Source of the DNA: Chlorobium sp.
GTDB taxonomy: Bacteria > Bacteroidota > Chlorobiia > Chlorobiales > Chlorobiaceae
Assembly: GCA_028282595.1 (NCBI GenBank)
Contig: JANQHQ010000029.1
Span: 1 to 40,963, forward strand
DNA: 40,963 nucleotides
Direction: 5' to 3'
Of the stretch, positions 24,698 to 32,934 are shown piece after piece. The position numbers and the translations under genes were made by a program. Position 1 is the stretch's first letter. Each line of letters opens with the position of its first letter. The notes under the pieces were generated by a model, which was given only the letters and a program-made list of their open reading frames with translations, did no database searches and had not been told where the DNA came from.

Positions 24698-25660
24698 ATG
24701 AAAACTGTTACGGGATTTGCGTCGGCAACCATCGGGAACGTCGCCTGCGGCTTCGATATCCTCGGTTTCGCCATCACCGAACCCGGCGACGAGGTCGTAC
24801 TGACCCTGCGTGAAGACAGAAGGGAGGAGCTTCCCGTTTCGATCGTCTCCATCAGCGGCGACGGGGGCGCGCTGCCGAGAGATCCGAAAAAGAACACATC
24901 GAGCTTCGTCGTCCTGAAGTTCCTTGAATACATCCGCACACAGAAGGGCGTCGATTTCGACGGACACATAGATCTCGAACTGAAAAAGAAGCTGCCGCTC
25001 AGCAGCGGCATGGGCAGCAGCGCAGCGAGCGCGGCCGCGGCACTGGTCGCGGCGAACGAACTGCTCGGCACCCCCTGCGACAAGATGGAACTGGTTCATT
25101 TCGCGATCGAGGGGGAGCGCGTCGCCTGCGGTTCCGCGCACGCCGACAACGCTGCGCCGGCCATGCTCGGCAACTTCGTCCTTATCAGGAGCTACAACCC
25201 GATCGATCTCGTCACCATTCCCTCTCCGGAAAACCTCTACTGCACATTGGCCCACCCGCACATCGAACTTCGCACGGCCTACGCACGCTCGGTGTTGCCC
25301 CGTACGATATCACTGAAAACCGCAACCCAACAGTGGGGCAACGTCGGCGCGCTCGTCTCCGGGCTGCTCACCTCCGATTACGCGCTGATAGGGCGCTCGC
25401 TGGTCGACGTGGTCGCCGAACCCAAGCGGGCTCCGCTCATTCCCGGATTCTACGAAGTCAAGGAAGCCGCCCTCGGCGCGGGAGCCCTCGGGTGCAGCAT
25501 CGCCGGGTCGGGACCGTCCGTTTTCGCTTTTTCCTCGTCCCGCCCGGTCGCGGAAAAGGTCGGCGAAGCCATGCAAACGGCGTTCAGGGACGGCGGCGAA
25601 CAGCTCGACGCCGATATCTGGGTATCGCCTGTCTGCAAGGAAGGGGCGAAGACACTGTAA
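24698..25660 (+). CDS. thrB: Homoserine kinase
   Basis: A 320-residue GHMP kinase that phosphorylates homoserine in threonine synthesis. The ATP-binding motif is PLSSGMGSSAASAAAAL. The N-terminal block is GFASATIGNVACGFDILGFA, and the C-terminal GHMP motif is LGCSIAGSGPSVFAF. It is full length. ATG 24698 is the only sensible start, since the family motif begins four residues later. thrC follows after 24 bp, so the two form an operon. It is divergent from atpA. Confidence 0.96.
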   Translation: MKTVTGFASATIGNVACGFDILGFAITEPGDEVVLTLREDRREELPVSIVSISGDGGALPRDPKKNTSSFVVLKFLEYIRTQKGVDFDGHIDLELKKKLPLSSGMGSSAASAAAALVAANELLGTPCDKMELVHFAIEGERVACGSAHADNAAPAMLGNFVLIRSYNPIDLVTIPSPENLYCTLAHPHIELRTAYARSVLPRTISLKTATQQWGNVGALVSGLLTSDYALIGRSLVDVVAEPKRAPLIPGFYEVKEAALGAGALGCSIAGSGPSVFAFSSSRPVAEKVGEAMQTAFRDGGEQLDADIWVSPVCKEGAKTL

Positions 25661-25684
25661 CGATTTTTTACGGAACGAATCCTC

Positions 25685-27043
25685 ATGATCTTCTACAGCA
25701 CGAATAAAAAAACAACGCCGGCCTCTCTCGAAAAAGCCACCCTCGAAGGACTCGCAACCGACGGCGGACTCTACGTCCCTTCACAAATACCCGTTTTTTC
25801 GGAAGAGGAGATCGATCTTCTCCGTGAAGCGCCCTTCAGCGATATCGCGTTCGCGATCGCGAAAAAGTTCGCATCGGGCGAAATCGACGACGGTCGCCTT
25901 TCGGAATTGGTCGATACCTGCTTCAACTTCAGGACTCCTCTTGTAGCGCTGGACGAGAACACCTGCATCGAAGAGCTGTTCCACGGCCCGACACTTGCGT
26001 TCAAGGACTACGGCGCGCGCTTTCTCGCCCGGCTCACGGGGCACTTCGCCGAACAGGAAAACAAGCAGATCACGATTCTGGTCGCGACATCCGGGGATAC
26101 CGGAAGCGCCGTCGCTTACGGCTTCAGGGGCGTGCCGAACACACGAGTGGTGCTGCTCTACCCTTCGGGGAAGGTAAGCCGCCTGCAGGAACAGCAGCTC
26201 ACGACGGTCGGCGGCAACGTCACCGCGCTCGAGGTCGACGGCGATTTCGACGACTGCCAGCGGCTCGTCAAACAGGCGTTCATGGACGGCGAGCTCCGGC
26301 AGCGCCTGACGCTCACATCGGCCAACTCGATCAACATCTCGCGGCTCCTCCCCCAGTCGTTCTACTACGCCTGGGGCTCCTTGCAGCTCGAGAGAAAACA
26401 CGAAGGCAGGCCACCGGTCTTTTCCGTCCCCAGCGGAAACTACGGCAACCTGACCGCCGGAGTGCTTGCGAAAATGATGGGCTTTCCGATCGCCCGCTTT
26501 GTCGCCGCCTCCAATGCAAACGACAGCGTCACCCGTTACCTCGAGGACGGCCGGTACGAACCGAAACCGACGGTCCGGACGCTCTCGACGGCCATGGATG
26601 TCGGCAATCCAAGCAACTTCGCCCGTCTGAGACACTTCTACCGTGACGACGTCCATGCAATGGCGGAAACCATCTCCGGCTATTCGGTGACGGACGACGA
26701 AACGCTCGCCACCATCCGTTCCGTCTACGACCGGTTCGGTTACATCATGGACCCGCACACCGCCGTCGGCTACCGGGGTCTCGAGGAGTTCCGCCGCGAA
26801 AACCCCGGATTCGAAGGACCCGGAGTCGTTCTCTCGACGGCTCACCCGGCCAAGTTCGTGGAATCGATCAGGACCGCTCTCGACATGGATATCAGCATCC
26901 CGGACCGGCTCCAGGATGTTCTGGACCGACGGAAACTATCCGTCCGGATCGGAGCCGGCTACAGCGATTTCGAGGCCTTTCTTCTGAAACTCGACGGCGC
27001 CTCTCCGCCTGAAATAGTCGGAAATCGGGGGTCGGAGGAGTAG
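25685..27043 (+). CDS. thrC: Threonine synthase
   Basis: A 452-residue PLP enzyme converting O-phosphohomoserine to threonine. The N-terminal cap is typical (TNKKTTPASLEKATLEGLATDGGLYVP). The PLP lysine lies in GPTLAFKDYGARFL. VATSGDTGSAVAYGF and SVPSGNYGNLTAGVLA are the phosphate-binding and glycine-rich loops, and TAHPAKFVESI lies near the C-terminus. It completes the thrB-thrC unit that pairs functionally with thrA about 3.9 kb away on the other strand. Immediately after the stop a hairpin-unit array begins. Confidence 0.96.
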   Translation: MIFYSTNKKTTPASLEKATLEGLATDGGLYVPSQIPVFSEEEIDLLREAPFSDIAFAIAKKFASGEIDDGRLSELVDTCFNFRTPLVALDENTCIEELFHGPTLAFKDYGARFLARLTGHFAEQENKQITILVATSGDTGSAVAYGFRGVPNTRVVLLYPSGKVSRLQEQQLTTVGGNVTALEVDGDFDDCQRLVKQAFMDGELRQRLTLTSANSINISRLLPQSFYYAWGSLQLERKHEGRPPVFSVPSGNYGNLTAGVLAKMMGFPIARFVAASNANDSVTRYLEDGRYEPKPTVRTLSTAMDVGNPSNFARLRHFYRDDVHAMAETISGYSVTDDETLATIRSVYDRFGYIMDPHTAVGYRGLEEFRRENPGFEGPGVVLSTAHPAKFVESIRTALDMDISIPDRLQDVLDRRKLSVRIGAGYSDFEAFLLKLDGASPPEIVGNRGSEE

Positions 27044-27049
27044 TGACCA

Positions 27050-27120
27050 GTGACGTCGCGCCGGCTTTGCCGGGCGCTTGGTGACGACGCCCGGACTTCG
27101 TCGGGCTTGGTGACCGGTTG
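27050..27120 (+). repeat. Hairpin-unit array, copy 1 (GTGACgwCG units)
   Basis: Two imperfect units, 27050-27080 and 27081-27109, each begin GTGACGTCG or GTGACGACG and hold a palindrome (GCGCC..GGCGC; GCCCG..CGGGC), ending GCTTG. A third start, GTGACCGG, opens at 27110. The same unit type fills 27305-27443 on the other strand and 40849-40963. It begins seven bases after the thrC stop. Confidence 0.7.
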
Positions 27121-27183
27121 GGGAGAAGATGGATTCCCGATACCGATAGCGACGGCGAACTCCGATGCTATCTTTCGGAGATC

Positions 27184-27206
27184 GGGGTCGGGGTCGGGTT
27201 TCGGGG
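27184..27206 (+). other. G-quadruplex-type motif
   Basis: Four G tracts (GGGG, GGGG, GGG, GGGG) separated by TC, TC and TTTC on the plus strand, inside the non-coding thrC-plsC spacer. The pattern satisfies the usual G3+N1-7 rule. Function is unknown. Confidence 0.5.
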
Positions 27207-27248
27207 TCGAATGGGCAGTGAGGATGTCGGGGAATTGCTGAACCGTAG

Positions 27249-27270
27249 GGGCAGCCCCCTGTGGCTGCCC
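27249..27270. repeat. GGGCAGCC hairpin in the thrC-plsC spacer
   Basis: A perfect 8-bp stem, GGGCAGCC/GGCTGCCC, with a 6-base loop, preceded by GTAGG. There is no T run, so it is not a terminator; it resembles dispersed REP-like hairpins. Nothing coding is supported in 27121-27304. Confidence 0.5.
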
Positions 27271-27304
27271 GAACTGGCGTTGATTACCGACTCCGACGGC
27301 GAAG

Positions 27305-27443
27305 CACTTGTCACTGAGCCCGCAAGAGCGAGCGTCGTTTCTAAGCTCGGCGAAGCCCGAGCGACATCACTAAGCCTGACACCGTCAGGCGCCGTCACCA
27401 AGTCCGGCAACGCCGGACGTCGTCACTATATCACTCGTCACTG
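27305..27443 (-). repeat. Hairpin-unit array, copy 2 (inverted)
   Basis: Read on the minus strand from 27443, it starts CAGTGACGAGTGATATA. Four units follow, each opening GTGAyG/GAAACG and ending CTTG, CTTA or CTCA. The stems are GTCCGGC/GCCGGAC, GCCTGAC/GTCAGGC, GCTCGG/CCGAGC and a weaker one. It closes with GTGACAAGTG. The array at 40849-40963 has the same opening and the same closing sequence, so this is a defined composite element, about 139 bp here. Confidence 0.75.
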
Positions 27444-27496
27444 CAGAACAAAGGACACAATAGACCGGCAGCACAACACATTGACAGTTTTCATAC

Positions 27497-28222
27497 ATGA
27501 CCCTGCAAACACTCCTTTTCTTCCTGGTCGTGATTCCCGTCATGTTTTTCGGCCTGCTGATCGCCCTGGTCGTGAATCTTTTCGACCCGACCGGCGACCG
27601 GTTTCACCGCATGGCGGCGTGGTGGGGGCGTTTCTGCGCAAGGCTCATGGGAATCAGCGTGGAACTGTCCGGTACGGAACGCTATGATCCTGCCCGGAAC
27701 TACCTTGTCGTCAGCAACCACGCCGGCATGGCGGACATCCCTCTCCTCCTGGGCTCGCTGCCGCTCAACCTGCGGTTCGTCGCCAAGGAAGAGCTCGGCA
27801 AGATACCGGTATTCGGCCTGGCTATCAGACAGGCCGGCTACATCATGATCAAACGGGGCCAGAACAAGGAAGCCCTGAAAAGCCTTTTCCGGGCCGTGGA
27901 AGTGCTGAACAGCGGACGGTCGGTCCACATCTTTCCGGAGGGAACCAGATCGGAAACCGGCGATATCCGGCCGTTCAAGCGGGGGGCCTTTCTCGTGGCC
28001 GAAAAGGCCGGCACGCCCGTGCTGCCCGTAACGATCGTCGGCAGCAGCACGCTCACTCCGAAAAAAAGCCTGAAAATCACGAAAGGAAACGTGAAGCTCG
28101 TTATCGGCGACCCGATAGAGACGGGTGGAAAAACCGCACGGGAAATCCAGGAAAGCGCATTCGAAACCGTCAGCCGCGGCCTCGAAACGCATCAAAGAGC
28201 CGACCGTACGACATCGGAGTAA
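27497..28222 (+). CDS. plsC: 1-acyl-sn-glycerol-3-phosphate acyltransferase
   Basis: A 241-residue membrane-bound acyltransferase that adds the second acyl chain to make phosphatidic acid. It has an N-terminal membrane span (LLFFLVVIPVMFFGLLIALVV). The catalytic HxxxxD motif is SNHAGMADIP. The glycerophosphate-binding block is FPEGTRSETGD followed by PFKRGAFLVAEKAGTPVLPV. It is preceded by the repeat-filled spacer and has no clear ribosome binding site. It runs tail to tail with the sulfotransferase gene with only three bases between, so no terminator fits there. Confidence 0.93.
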   Translation: MTLQTLLFFLVVIPVMFFGLLIALVVNLFDPTGDRFHRMAAWWGRFCARLMGISVELSGTERYDPARNYLVVSNHAGMADIPLLLGSLPLNLRFVAKEELGKIPVFGLAIRQAGYIMIKRGQNKEALKSLFRAVEVLNSGRSVHIFPEGTRSETGDIRPFKRGAFLVAEKAGTPVLPVTIVGSSTLTPKKSLKITKGNVKLVIGDPIETGGKTAREIQESAFETVSRGLETHQRADRTTSE

Positions 28223-28225
28223 ACC

Positions 28226-29026
28226 TTACCGGTGATAATCGTGGCGTTCGAGCACCTCACCGAACGTCGTATTCAGCGCATCCACGGTCGGTTTCAGGAG
28301 TTTGTCCCTGAAACAGCCCGGGCTTCCGCAACGGCTCCCGAATGGCCTCCCCCCTCTCCGGACCCCGGATTGCCGACGTATCCCCGCAAGAACCGGACGA
28401 CCGATGTCGAGATACCGGGTAAGGTCTCCGGAAAAACGGTCCCAGTCGAAGATCATGTCTTCGTAGCGGAGCACCACGCTCCTCCGGCAGGCGGCGTTCA
28501 GCTCGCCGATCTTCTCGAACCCGGAACGGACGGCGGGTGCGGCTTCGAGAACGTAGTCGTTGATCGTCCTTTCCGGGGGGACCGGACGCTTCTCCGGACC
28601 GCCGCATGTCGCGGCATGCGCGAATCCGAAGGCGTAGTAGGAAGAAACGAGGACATCCCTCGGATCGCGGATCAGAAAAACCGCTATCCTGTCCTTTATA
28701 AACCGCTCGTCGTATACCGGTCCGACAAGATGCTCCTGAACGGAAGAGCCCGGAAACACCGAAAGACGTATGGGCCCGTACACATAGCCTCTCTCATTGA
28801 ACGCCGCGTTGCCGGCATGCATCCCCCCGTCGACGCCCCGGGCGTAACCGACATTGCGCAGACCCCTGATGTTCTTCAACACGTAGCTGCCGAACAGCGT
28901 ACTCGCACACTTGTGAAACGTGTAGAAAAACACCGATTCGCAGGAATGCTTCCTGAAATGCCACTCCAGACGGTTTCTCGCCCCCCTGACGCGCTGCAGC
29001 AGATACTCCGCTATGTTCCGAGACAT
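28226..29026 (-). CDS. Sulfotransferase-domain protein
   Basis: A 266-residue predicted PAPS-dependent sulfotransferase. FFYTFHKCASTLFGSYVL is the 5'-phosphosulfate loop in its HKCAST variant. FLIRDPRDVLVSSYYAFGF is the 3'-phosphate-binding motif, and SVVLRYEDMIFDWDRF is the third conserved block. Near the C-terminus the usual acceptor-loop region reads SGVRRGGRPFGSRCGS, rich in Arg and Gly and unlike homologues, before the normal PGCFRDKLLKPTVDALN. A pair of compensating indels could explain this. The substrate is unknown; it may modify envelope glycans or lipids. Confidence 0.78.
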   Translation of the reverse strand: MSRNIAEYLLQRVRGARNRLEWHFRKHSCESVFFYTFHKCASTLFGSYVLKNIRGLRNVGYARGVDGGMHAGNAAFNERGYVYGPIRLSVFPGSSVQEHLVGPVYDERFIKDRIAVFLIRDPRDVLVSSYYAFGFAHAATCGGPEKRPVPPERTINDYVLEAAPAVRSGFEKIGELNAACRRSVVLRYEDMIFDWDRFSGDLTRYLDIGRPVLAGIRRQSGVRRGGRPFGSRCGSPGCFRDKLLKPTVDALNTTFGEVLERHDYHR

Positions 29027-29168
29027 TCCTGTTGGTTTCGATGGTTGGAAATCGGGGCTTCATCCGCAGGATCGTTGAAAAAAGACATGCCGCAGACGAA
29101 ACGGTTTAATATATCAAAAATCCGCGGGGCGACGACCGGCGGACGGGGAAAACGACCCGGAAGACGGA

Positions 29169-30203
29169 CTACCGGTCCCGATCGCTCTCCGTCCCTCCGA
29201 TCCATCGGCCGGCCCGCCTCGCCGCGGTGAAACTGCCCCATGCGAGAACCGCGAGCAGGGCCGCATTGTCCGGGCGATTGTTCAAAAAAGCGTGCACGGT
29301 ATCGCCGGTCACACGGTAGGGCGCCAGCGCAGCGAGCAGGGCGAGCTCTCCGGCGGCTCTTTCCAGGCCGCTGCAGCCGTCCAGACCTTCCGCAATCCAG
29401 TCCCCGCCCGTTCCGGGATCGCTTCCGTCCCAGGCATCGACCGCACGGGAGACCGACGCCCTCACCGTTCCGGAAAGAACCTTTTCTCCCGCTTCATCGA
29501 CAGCGTGCGAAAACGCGGCGTATGCCGTAGCGACGCAGGGCGACCCTGCCGACCAGCCGAGATCGTCGGGCAGCCGGGCTTCCGGGAGCAGGTCGAGCGA
29601 AGCGCAGGGCCGCTTCGACATCCCGGTCGTCCTTCCGAAAAATAAGGAAGCCGCCCGCTGCGCTATCGCTTTCAGAGGGCCCTTTGTAAAGGGCAGCGGC
29701 GACGCCCCGAGCAGGACGGTCACCATCCGGTTGATATAGTGGAAAAACACGGCTGTTCCGATAAACTCCGGCGCTTCGTCCGGAGAGAACGGCGGGGAAC
29801 GAAGCTCTCCCGAGCCCGGCGAAAGCGTGGCCGACGCCCATACGGCCGCATTGCGGACACTGGGATCGGTGATGGCATCGTACGTTCCGGCGGCAATTGC
29901 GGCTGCATGGTCGTTGCGGGACAGGGAGAGCATCATGACGGTATGCGCATCGACGCAGTAGGGGCATCGATTGATCGCGGAAACCGTTGTCGCAACGGCT
30001 TCCTTCAGCTCGCGGCGCACGGCGCCCGCAAGCAGCGACTCCCTGCAGGCCATCCATGCGCCCGCGAGCAGTTCGGGCACCGGCAGATGCAGGGTGAACG
30101 GTTCGACCCGCGCTCCGAACTCGCGCTCTATCTGTCCGAGCGTGCGGTTCGCCAGATCGCTGCTCCCCGCGGCAAAACCGGAGTCGAAGTACTTAACCGG
30201 CAT
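29169..30203 (-). CDS. AhpD-like / carboxymuconolactone decarboxylase family protein
   Basis: 344 residues. The N-terminal half has an AhpD-type redox centre, AINRCPYCVDAHTVMM (CxxC plus His, with an upstream Glu in RRELKEAVATT), as in alkylhydroperoxidases that act on peroxides with a thiol partner. The second half repeats the helical pattern (PCVATAYAAFSHAVDEAGEKVL, VHAFLNNRPDNAALLAVLAWGSF) but lacks the CxxC, so it may be a degenerate second AhpD domain. GGAGAGAT lies before ATG 30203, inside the end of the upstream membrane-protein gene. An antioxidant role is an inference suited to an anaerobe. Confidence 0.82.
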   Translation of the reverse strand: MPVKYFDSGFAAGSSDLANRTLGQIEREFGARVEPFTLHLPVPELLAGAWMACRESLLAGAVRRELKEAVATTVSAINRCPYCVDAHTVMMLSLSRNDHAAAIAAGTYDAITDPSVRNAAVWASATLSPGSGELRSPPFSPDEAPEFIGTAVFFHYINRMVTVLLGASPLPFTKGPLKAIAQRAASLFFGRTTGMSKRPCASLDLLPEARLPDDLGWSAGSPCVATAYAAFSHAVDEAGEKVLSGTVRASVSRAVDAWDGSDPGTGGDWIAEGLDGCSGLERAAGELALLAALAPYRVTGDTVHAFLNNRPDNAALLAVLAWGSFTAARRAGRWIGGTESDRDR

Positions 30204-30209
30204 AGAAGA

Positions 30210-30665
30210 CTATCTCTCCATGACCGCCGCGATCGCCAGACCGTCACCTGCAGCGATGCACGCCCAGAAAACCAGCTCCAGGGCGAGAAGCGGCAGCGGT
30301 TCGCCGAACATGTTGAACGGTGTGAAAAACTCCCAGAAAAGAAAGGTCATGACGAAGACGACCAGGGCGAAACGCAGACCCCGGTTCATGACGCCCGCCG
30401 GCCACTGCGGCGCCGTCTGGCGGTAGACCCACGCATGAAAGATTCCGAAGAGCACGATCCCGGCAACGATCGGAAGGGGCCTGTCGACAACGAGCGGTAT
30501 CGGCTCGATCGTCGTCCAGACCGCGACGAGCTTGGCGCTCTGAAGAGGAGATTCGAGCAGAATGCCGCCTCCGTTCCAGCCGAAACCGAACAGACGGAAG
30601 GTCAGCAGCATGACGACGTTCATCGCGACCCCGCCCGCGATGCCGGCAAGAATTGTTTTTTTCAT
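30210..30665 (-). CDS. Small integral membrane protein, unknown function
   Basis: 151 residues with about four hydrophobic spans: residues about 4-24 (ILAGIAGGVAMNVVMLLTF), 60-80 (LPIVAGIVLFGIFHAWVY), 98-115 (FALVVFVMTFLFWEFF) and 125-147 (LLALELVFWACIAAGDGLAIA). No family is recognised. GGAGG is well placed before ATG 30665. It is followed after six bases by the AhpD-like gene, whose ribosome binding site lies in its last codons, so the two are probably coupled. Confidence 0.78.
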   Translation of the reverse strand: MKKTILAGIAGGVAMNVVMLLTFRLFGFGWNGGGILLESPLQSAKLVAVWTTIEPIPLVVDRPLPIVAGIVLFGIFHAWVYRQTAPQWPAGVMNRGLRFALVVFVMTFLFWEFFTPFNMFGEPLPLLALELVFWACIAAGDGLAIAAVMER

Positions 30666-30753
30666 CCGGAGCCTCCCCCTTACGGTTCATGGATACGATC
30701 CGCCGCACCGGGAAACAGAACGACGCACGGGAACGGTGCGTTTGACGTTTCCG

Positions 30754-31221
30754 CTATATCTGCCGATAGAGATTGACCATTTCAATCGCCGCCATCGCCG
30801 CATCGAATCCCTTGTTGCCCGCCTTGGTGCCCGCGCGCTCGATAGCCTGTTCGAGGTTGTCCGTGGTAAGCACCCCGAAGGTCATCGGGATCATGGTCTC
30901 GAGACCGGCCTGGGCGATTCCCTTGGTCGCCTCGGCCGCGATAACGTCGAAATGGGCCGTGGCGCCTCGGATGATGGCCCCCAGGGTGATGACGGCGTCG
31001 TAACGGCCCGAAAGAGCGGTCTTTTTCGCCACGGCGGGGAGTTCGAACGACCCGGGGCACTTGTAGATCTCGATATGCTCCGTCGTCCCCCCGTGCCGGA
31101 GGATGCAGTCGACCGCTCCTTCCACGAGCTTCTGACCGATAAAGTCATTGAATCTGGAGACGACAAGCGCAAAGCGCACCTCTTTGGCGTCAAGCGCGCC
31201 CTCTATGGTTCTGATAGTCAT
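30754..31221 (-). CDS. ribH: 6,7-dimethyl-8-ribityllumazine synthase
   Basis: The 155-residue penultimate enzyme of riboflavin synthesis, forming lumazine from the pyrimidine and dihydroxybutanone phosphate. Typical blocks are FALVVSRFNDFIGQKL, KCPGSFELPAVAKK, DAVITLGAIIRGATAHFD, PMTFGVLTTDNLEQAIERAGTKAGNKG and a final EAAMAAIEM-like helix (FDAAMAAIEMVNLY). Icosahedral or pentameric assembly is usual. It starts 11 bases after the gmhA-like stop and is therefore in that operon. Confidence 0.97.
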   Translation of the reverse strand: MTIRTIEGALDAKEVRFALVVSRFNDFIGQKLVEGAVDCILRHGGTTEHIEIYKCPGSFELPAVAKKTALSGRYDAVITLGAIIRGATAHFDVIAAEATKGIAQAGLETMIPMTFGVLTTDNLEQAIERAGTKAGNKGFDAAMAAIEMVNLYRQI

Positions 31222-31232
31222 GGGTGTTCTTT

Positions 31233-31844
31233 TCAGTTAGTGTTACCGGATAGCGGGGTCTCCCCATAATACCCCAGCATTCGCTCGATGCAGTCGACGA
31301 TGACGTGGCCGACAACGATGTGGCACTCCTGAACGCGATCCGCCGCACCGGAATACGGTACGGTCACGGAGAGGTCCGAGACCTCTTTCACGGCTCCGCC
31401 GTCGCCGCCCAGGAGGGCGAGCGTGTGTAGGCCGAGCTCCCTGCCGCGTTCGAGTGCGTTGTAGACGTTCATGCTGTTACCGCTGGTTGAAATGCCGAGA
31501 ACCACGTCCCCCGCAACGCCGTAGGCCTCGACCAGCCGGGCGAACACCCGGTCGTAGCCCAGATCGTTGGCCCCGGCTGTAAGGGCGGACGTATCGGCGC
31601 ACAACGCGATGGCCGGAAGGGCCTTTCTGTTCACGCTGCTCCTGTAACGGATCGTCAGTTCCGTCGCCAGATGCTGCGCGTCGGAAGCGCTGCCGCCGTT
31701 GCCGCAGATCAGGAGTTTGCGGCCTCTCTCGAAGGCGTCGGCGATGATACGCGCCATCGCCACGATCTCCGCGCTCTGGCTGTCGGCGACCTGCCGGTTG
31801 AGCCTCGCACTGAAGTGCATGAGCCGCCCTACGACCTCCTCCAT
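31233..31844 (-). CDS. gmhA: SIS-domain phosphoheptose isomerase
   Basis: A 203-residue sedoheptulose-7-phosphate isomerase-type protein, the first step of ADP-heptose synthesis for lipopolysaccharide. The SIS motifs are LLICGNGGSASDAQHLATEL, GYDRVFARLVEA, VVLGISTSGNSMNV and TLALLGGDGGAVK, and the C-terminal QECHIVVGHVIVDCIE carries the usual zinc-site residues. I choose ATG 31844 because AAGGA is properly spaced before it; ATG 31895 in frame would add 17 residues. ribH follows. Confidence 0.9.
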   Translation of the reverse strand: MEEVVGRLMHFSARLNRQVADSQSAEIVAMARIIADAFERGRKLLICGNGGSASDAQHLATELTIRYRSSVNRKALPAIALCADTSALTAGANDLGYDRVFARLVEAYGVAGDVVLGISTSGNSMNVYNALERGRELGLHTLALLGGDGGAVKEVSDLSVTVPYSGAADRVQECHIVVGHVIVDCIERMLGYYGETPLSGNTN

Positions 31845-32058
31845 GTTCTCGTCCTTGCCGGTACGGCAACCCGTCTGACGGTTACGGACCTCCATAAAAC
31901 ATTTCAACCGTGTGCAAAACCTGTTTTCAGCAGTTAATATAGTAAAACCTCCGCTGATCGTTTCAACGCCGCCGTGAACCGGACGGCTCGCCGCGCTTTT
32001 CGGGGCCTTCCTATTTTTTTTACCTTTAGAGAAGAGCATTAACCAGGACACCGACGCC

Positions 32059-32928
32059 ATGAAAAAAATCCTCGTTCCCACGGATTTTTCCGACCAGGCC
32101 CTTTACGCTTTCCAGGTCGCGGCCGGCATTGCCCGCAAAAGCGGTGCCGAGCTGCACCTCCACCATGTGATCGAGGCTCCCGACTATCCGGAAATAACCG
32201 ACATCATGGCCTACCAGGCCCTGGGGAACACCAACGTCCTGGAAAAAATCGAAACCCGGCTCGCCGACAGCGCCGAATGCGAAGAGTGCGGCGATATCGA
32301 GGTGAGCTACTCGATCGACTTCGACACTCCCTACGAGAAAATAGCCGCCAAGGCACGCAACGAGGCGTTCGACCTGATCGTCATGGGATCGCACGGCAGA
32401 AGGGGCATCGACCGCCTCCTCGTCGGTTCGACAACCGAAAAAGTCATCCAGCACGCTCCGTGTCTCGTGCTCACCATAAAGGAACCGGTCTCCTGGTTCG
32501 CGCCGTCGAACATCGTCTTCGCCTCCAGCTTCTACGGCGAGATCGCCCAGGGCTTCGCTGCCCTCAGGGAGTTCGCCGAACTCTACGACGCCACGCTGCA
32601 CCTTTTGAAGGTCATCACCAGATCCCACTTCGAAACCAGCCGCTACGCCCGCCAGTTGATGGAAAGCTTCGCCGAAGAGCAGAAACTTTCGAACTATACC
32701 GTCAACATCTACAACGACGACAGCGACGAAGAGGGCATCGTTCATTTCGCCCGCGACACCGGAGCAGACATGATCTGCGTACCCACGCACGGCAGGTCGG
32801 GCATCTCCCACCTTGTCAGCGGGAGCGTGGCGGAGAGCGTCTCCGAACACGCCTACCGTCCGGTGCTCACCTACAGGATCAAACCGGTAAAGATCGAATA
32901 CGGAGTGATCGGACCGTTCAGGAAGTAG
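32059..32928 (+). CDS. Tandem universal stress protein (UspA family)
   Basis: 289 residues with two Usp domains. The first (1 to about 145) has KKILVPTDFSDQALYAFQVA and the nucleotide-binding loop GSHGRRGIDRLLVGST. The second (about 150-289) ends in VPTHGRSGISHLVSGSVAESV, again G-x2-G with G-S. Both loops look able to bind ATP. An acid- and cysteine-containing stretch, SAECEECGD, lies in the first domain. It is divergent from gmhA (163-bp region between ATG 31895 and this start, no other gene seen) and convergent with the K+ channel gene with six bases between. Confidence 0.92.
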   Translation: MKKILVPTDFSDQALYAFQVAAGIARKSGAELHLHHVIEAPDYPEITDIMAYQALGNTNVLEKIETRLADSAECEECGDIEVSYSIDFDTPYEKIAAKARNEAFDLIVMGSHGRRGIDRLLVGSTTEKVIQHAPCLVLTIKEPVSWFAPSNIVFASSFYGEIAQGFAALREFAELYDATLHLLKVITRSHFETSRYARQLMESFAEEQKLSNYTVNIYNDDSDEEGIVHFARDTGADMICVPTHGRSGISHLVSGSVAESVSEHAYRPVLTYRIKPVKIEYGVIGPFRK

Positions 32929-32934
32929 CCGTCA

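Noticed and set aside
27118..27687. 189-codon plus-strand frame across the thrC-plsC spacer
   Set aside because: It is built from repeat arrays and the start of plsC in another frame; composition follows the repeats.
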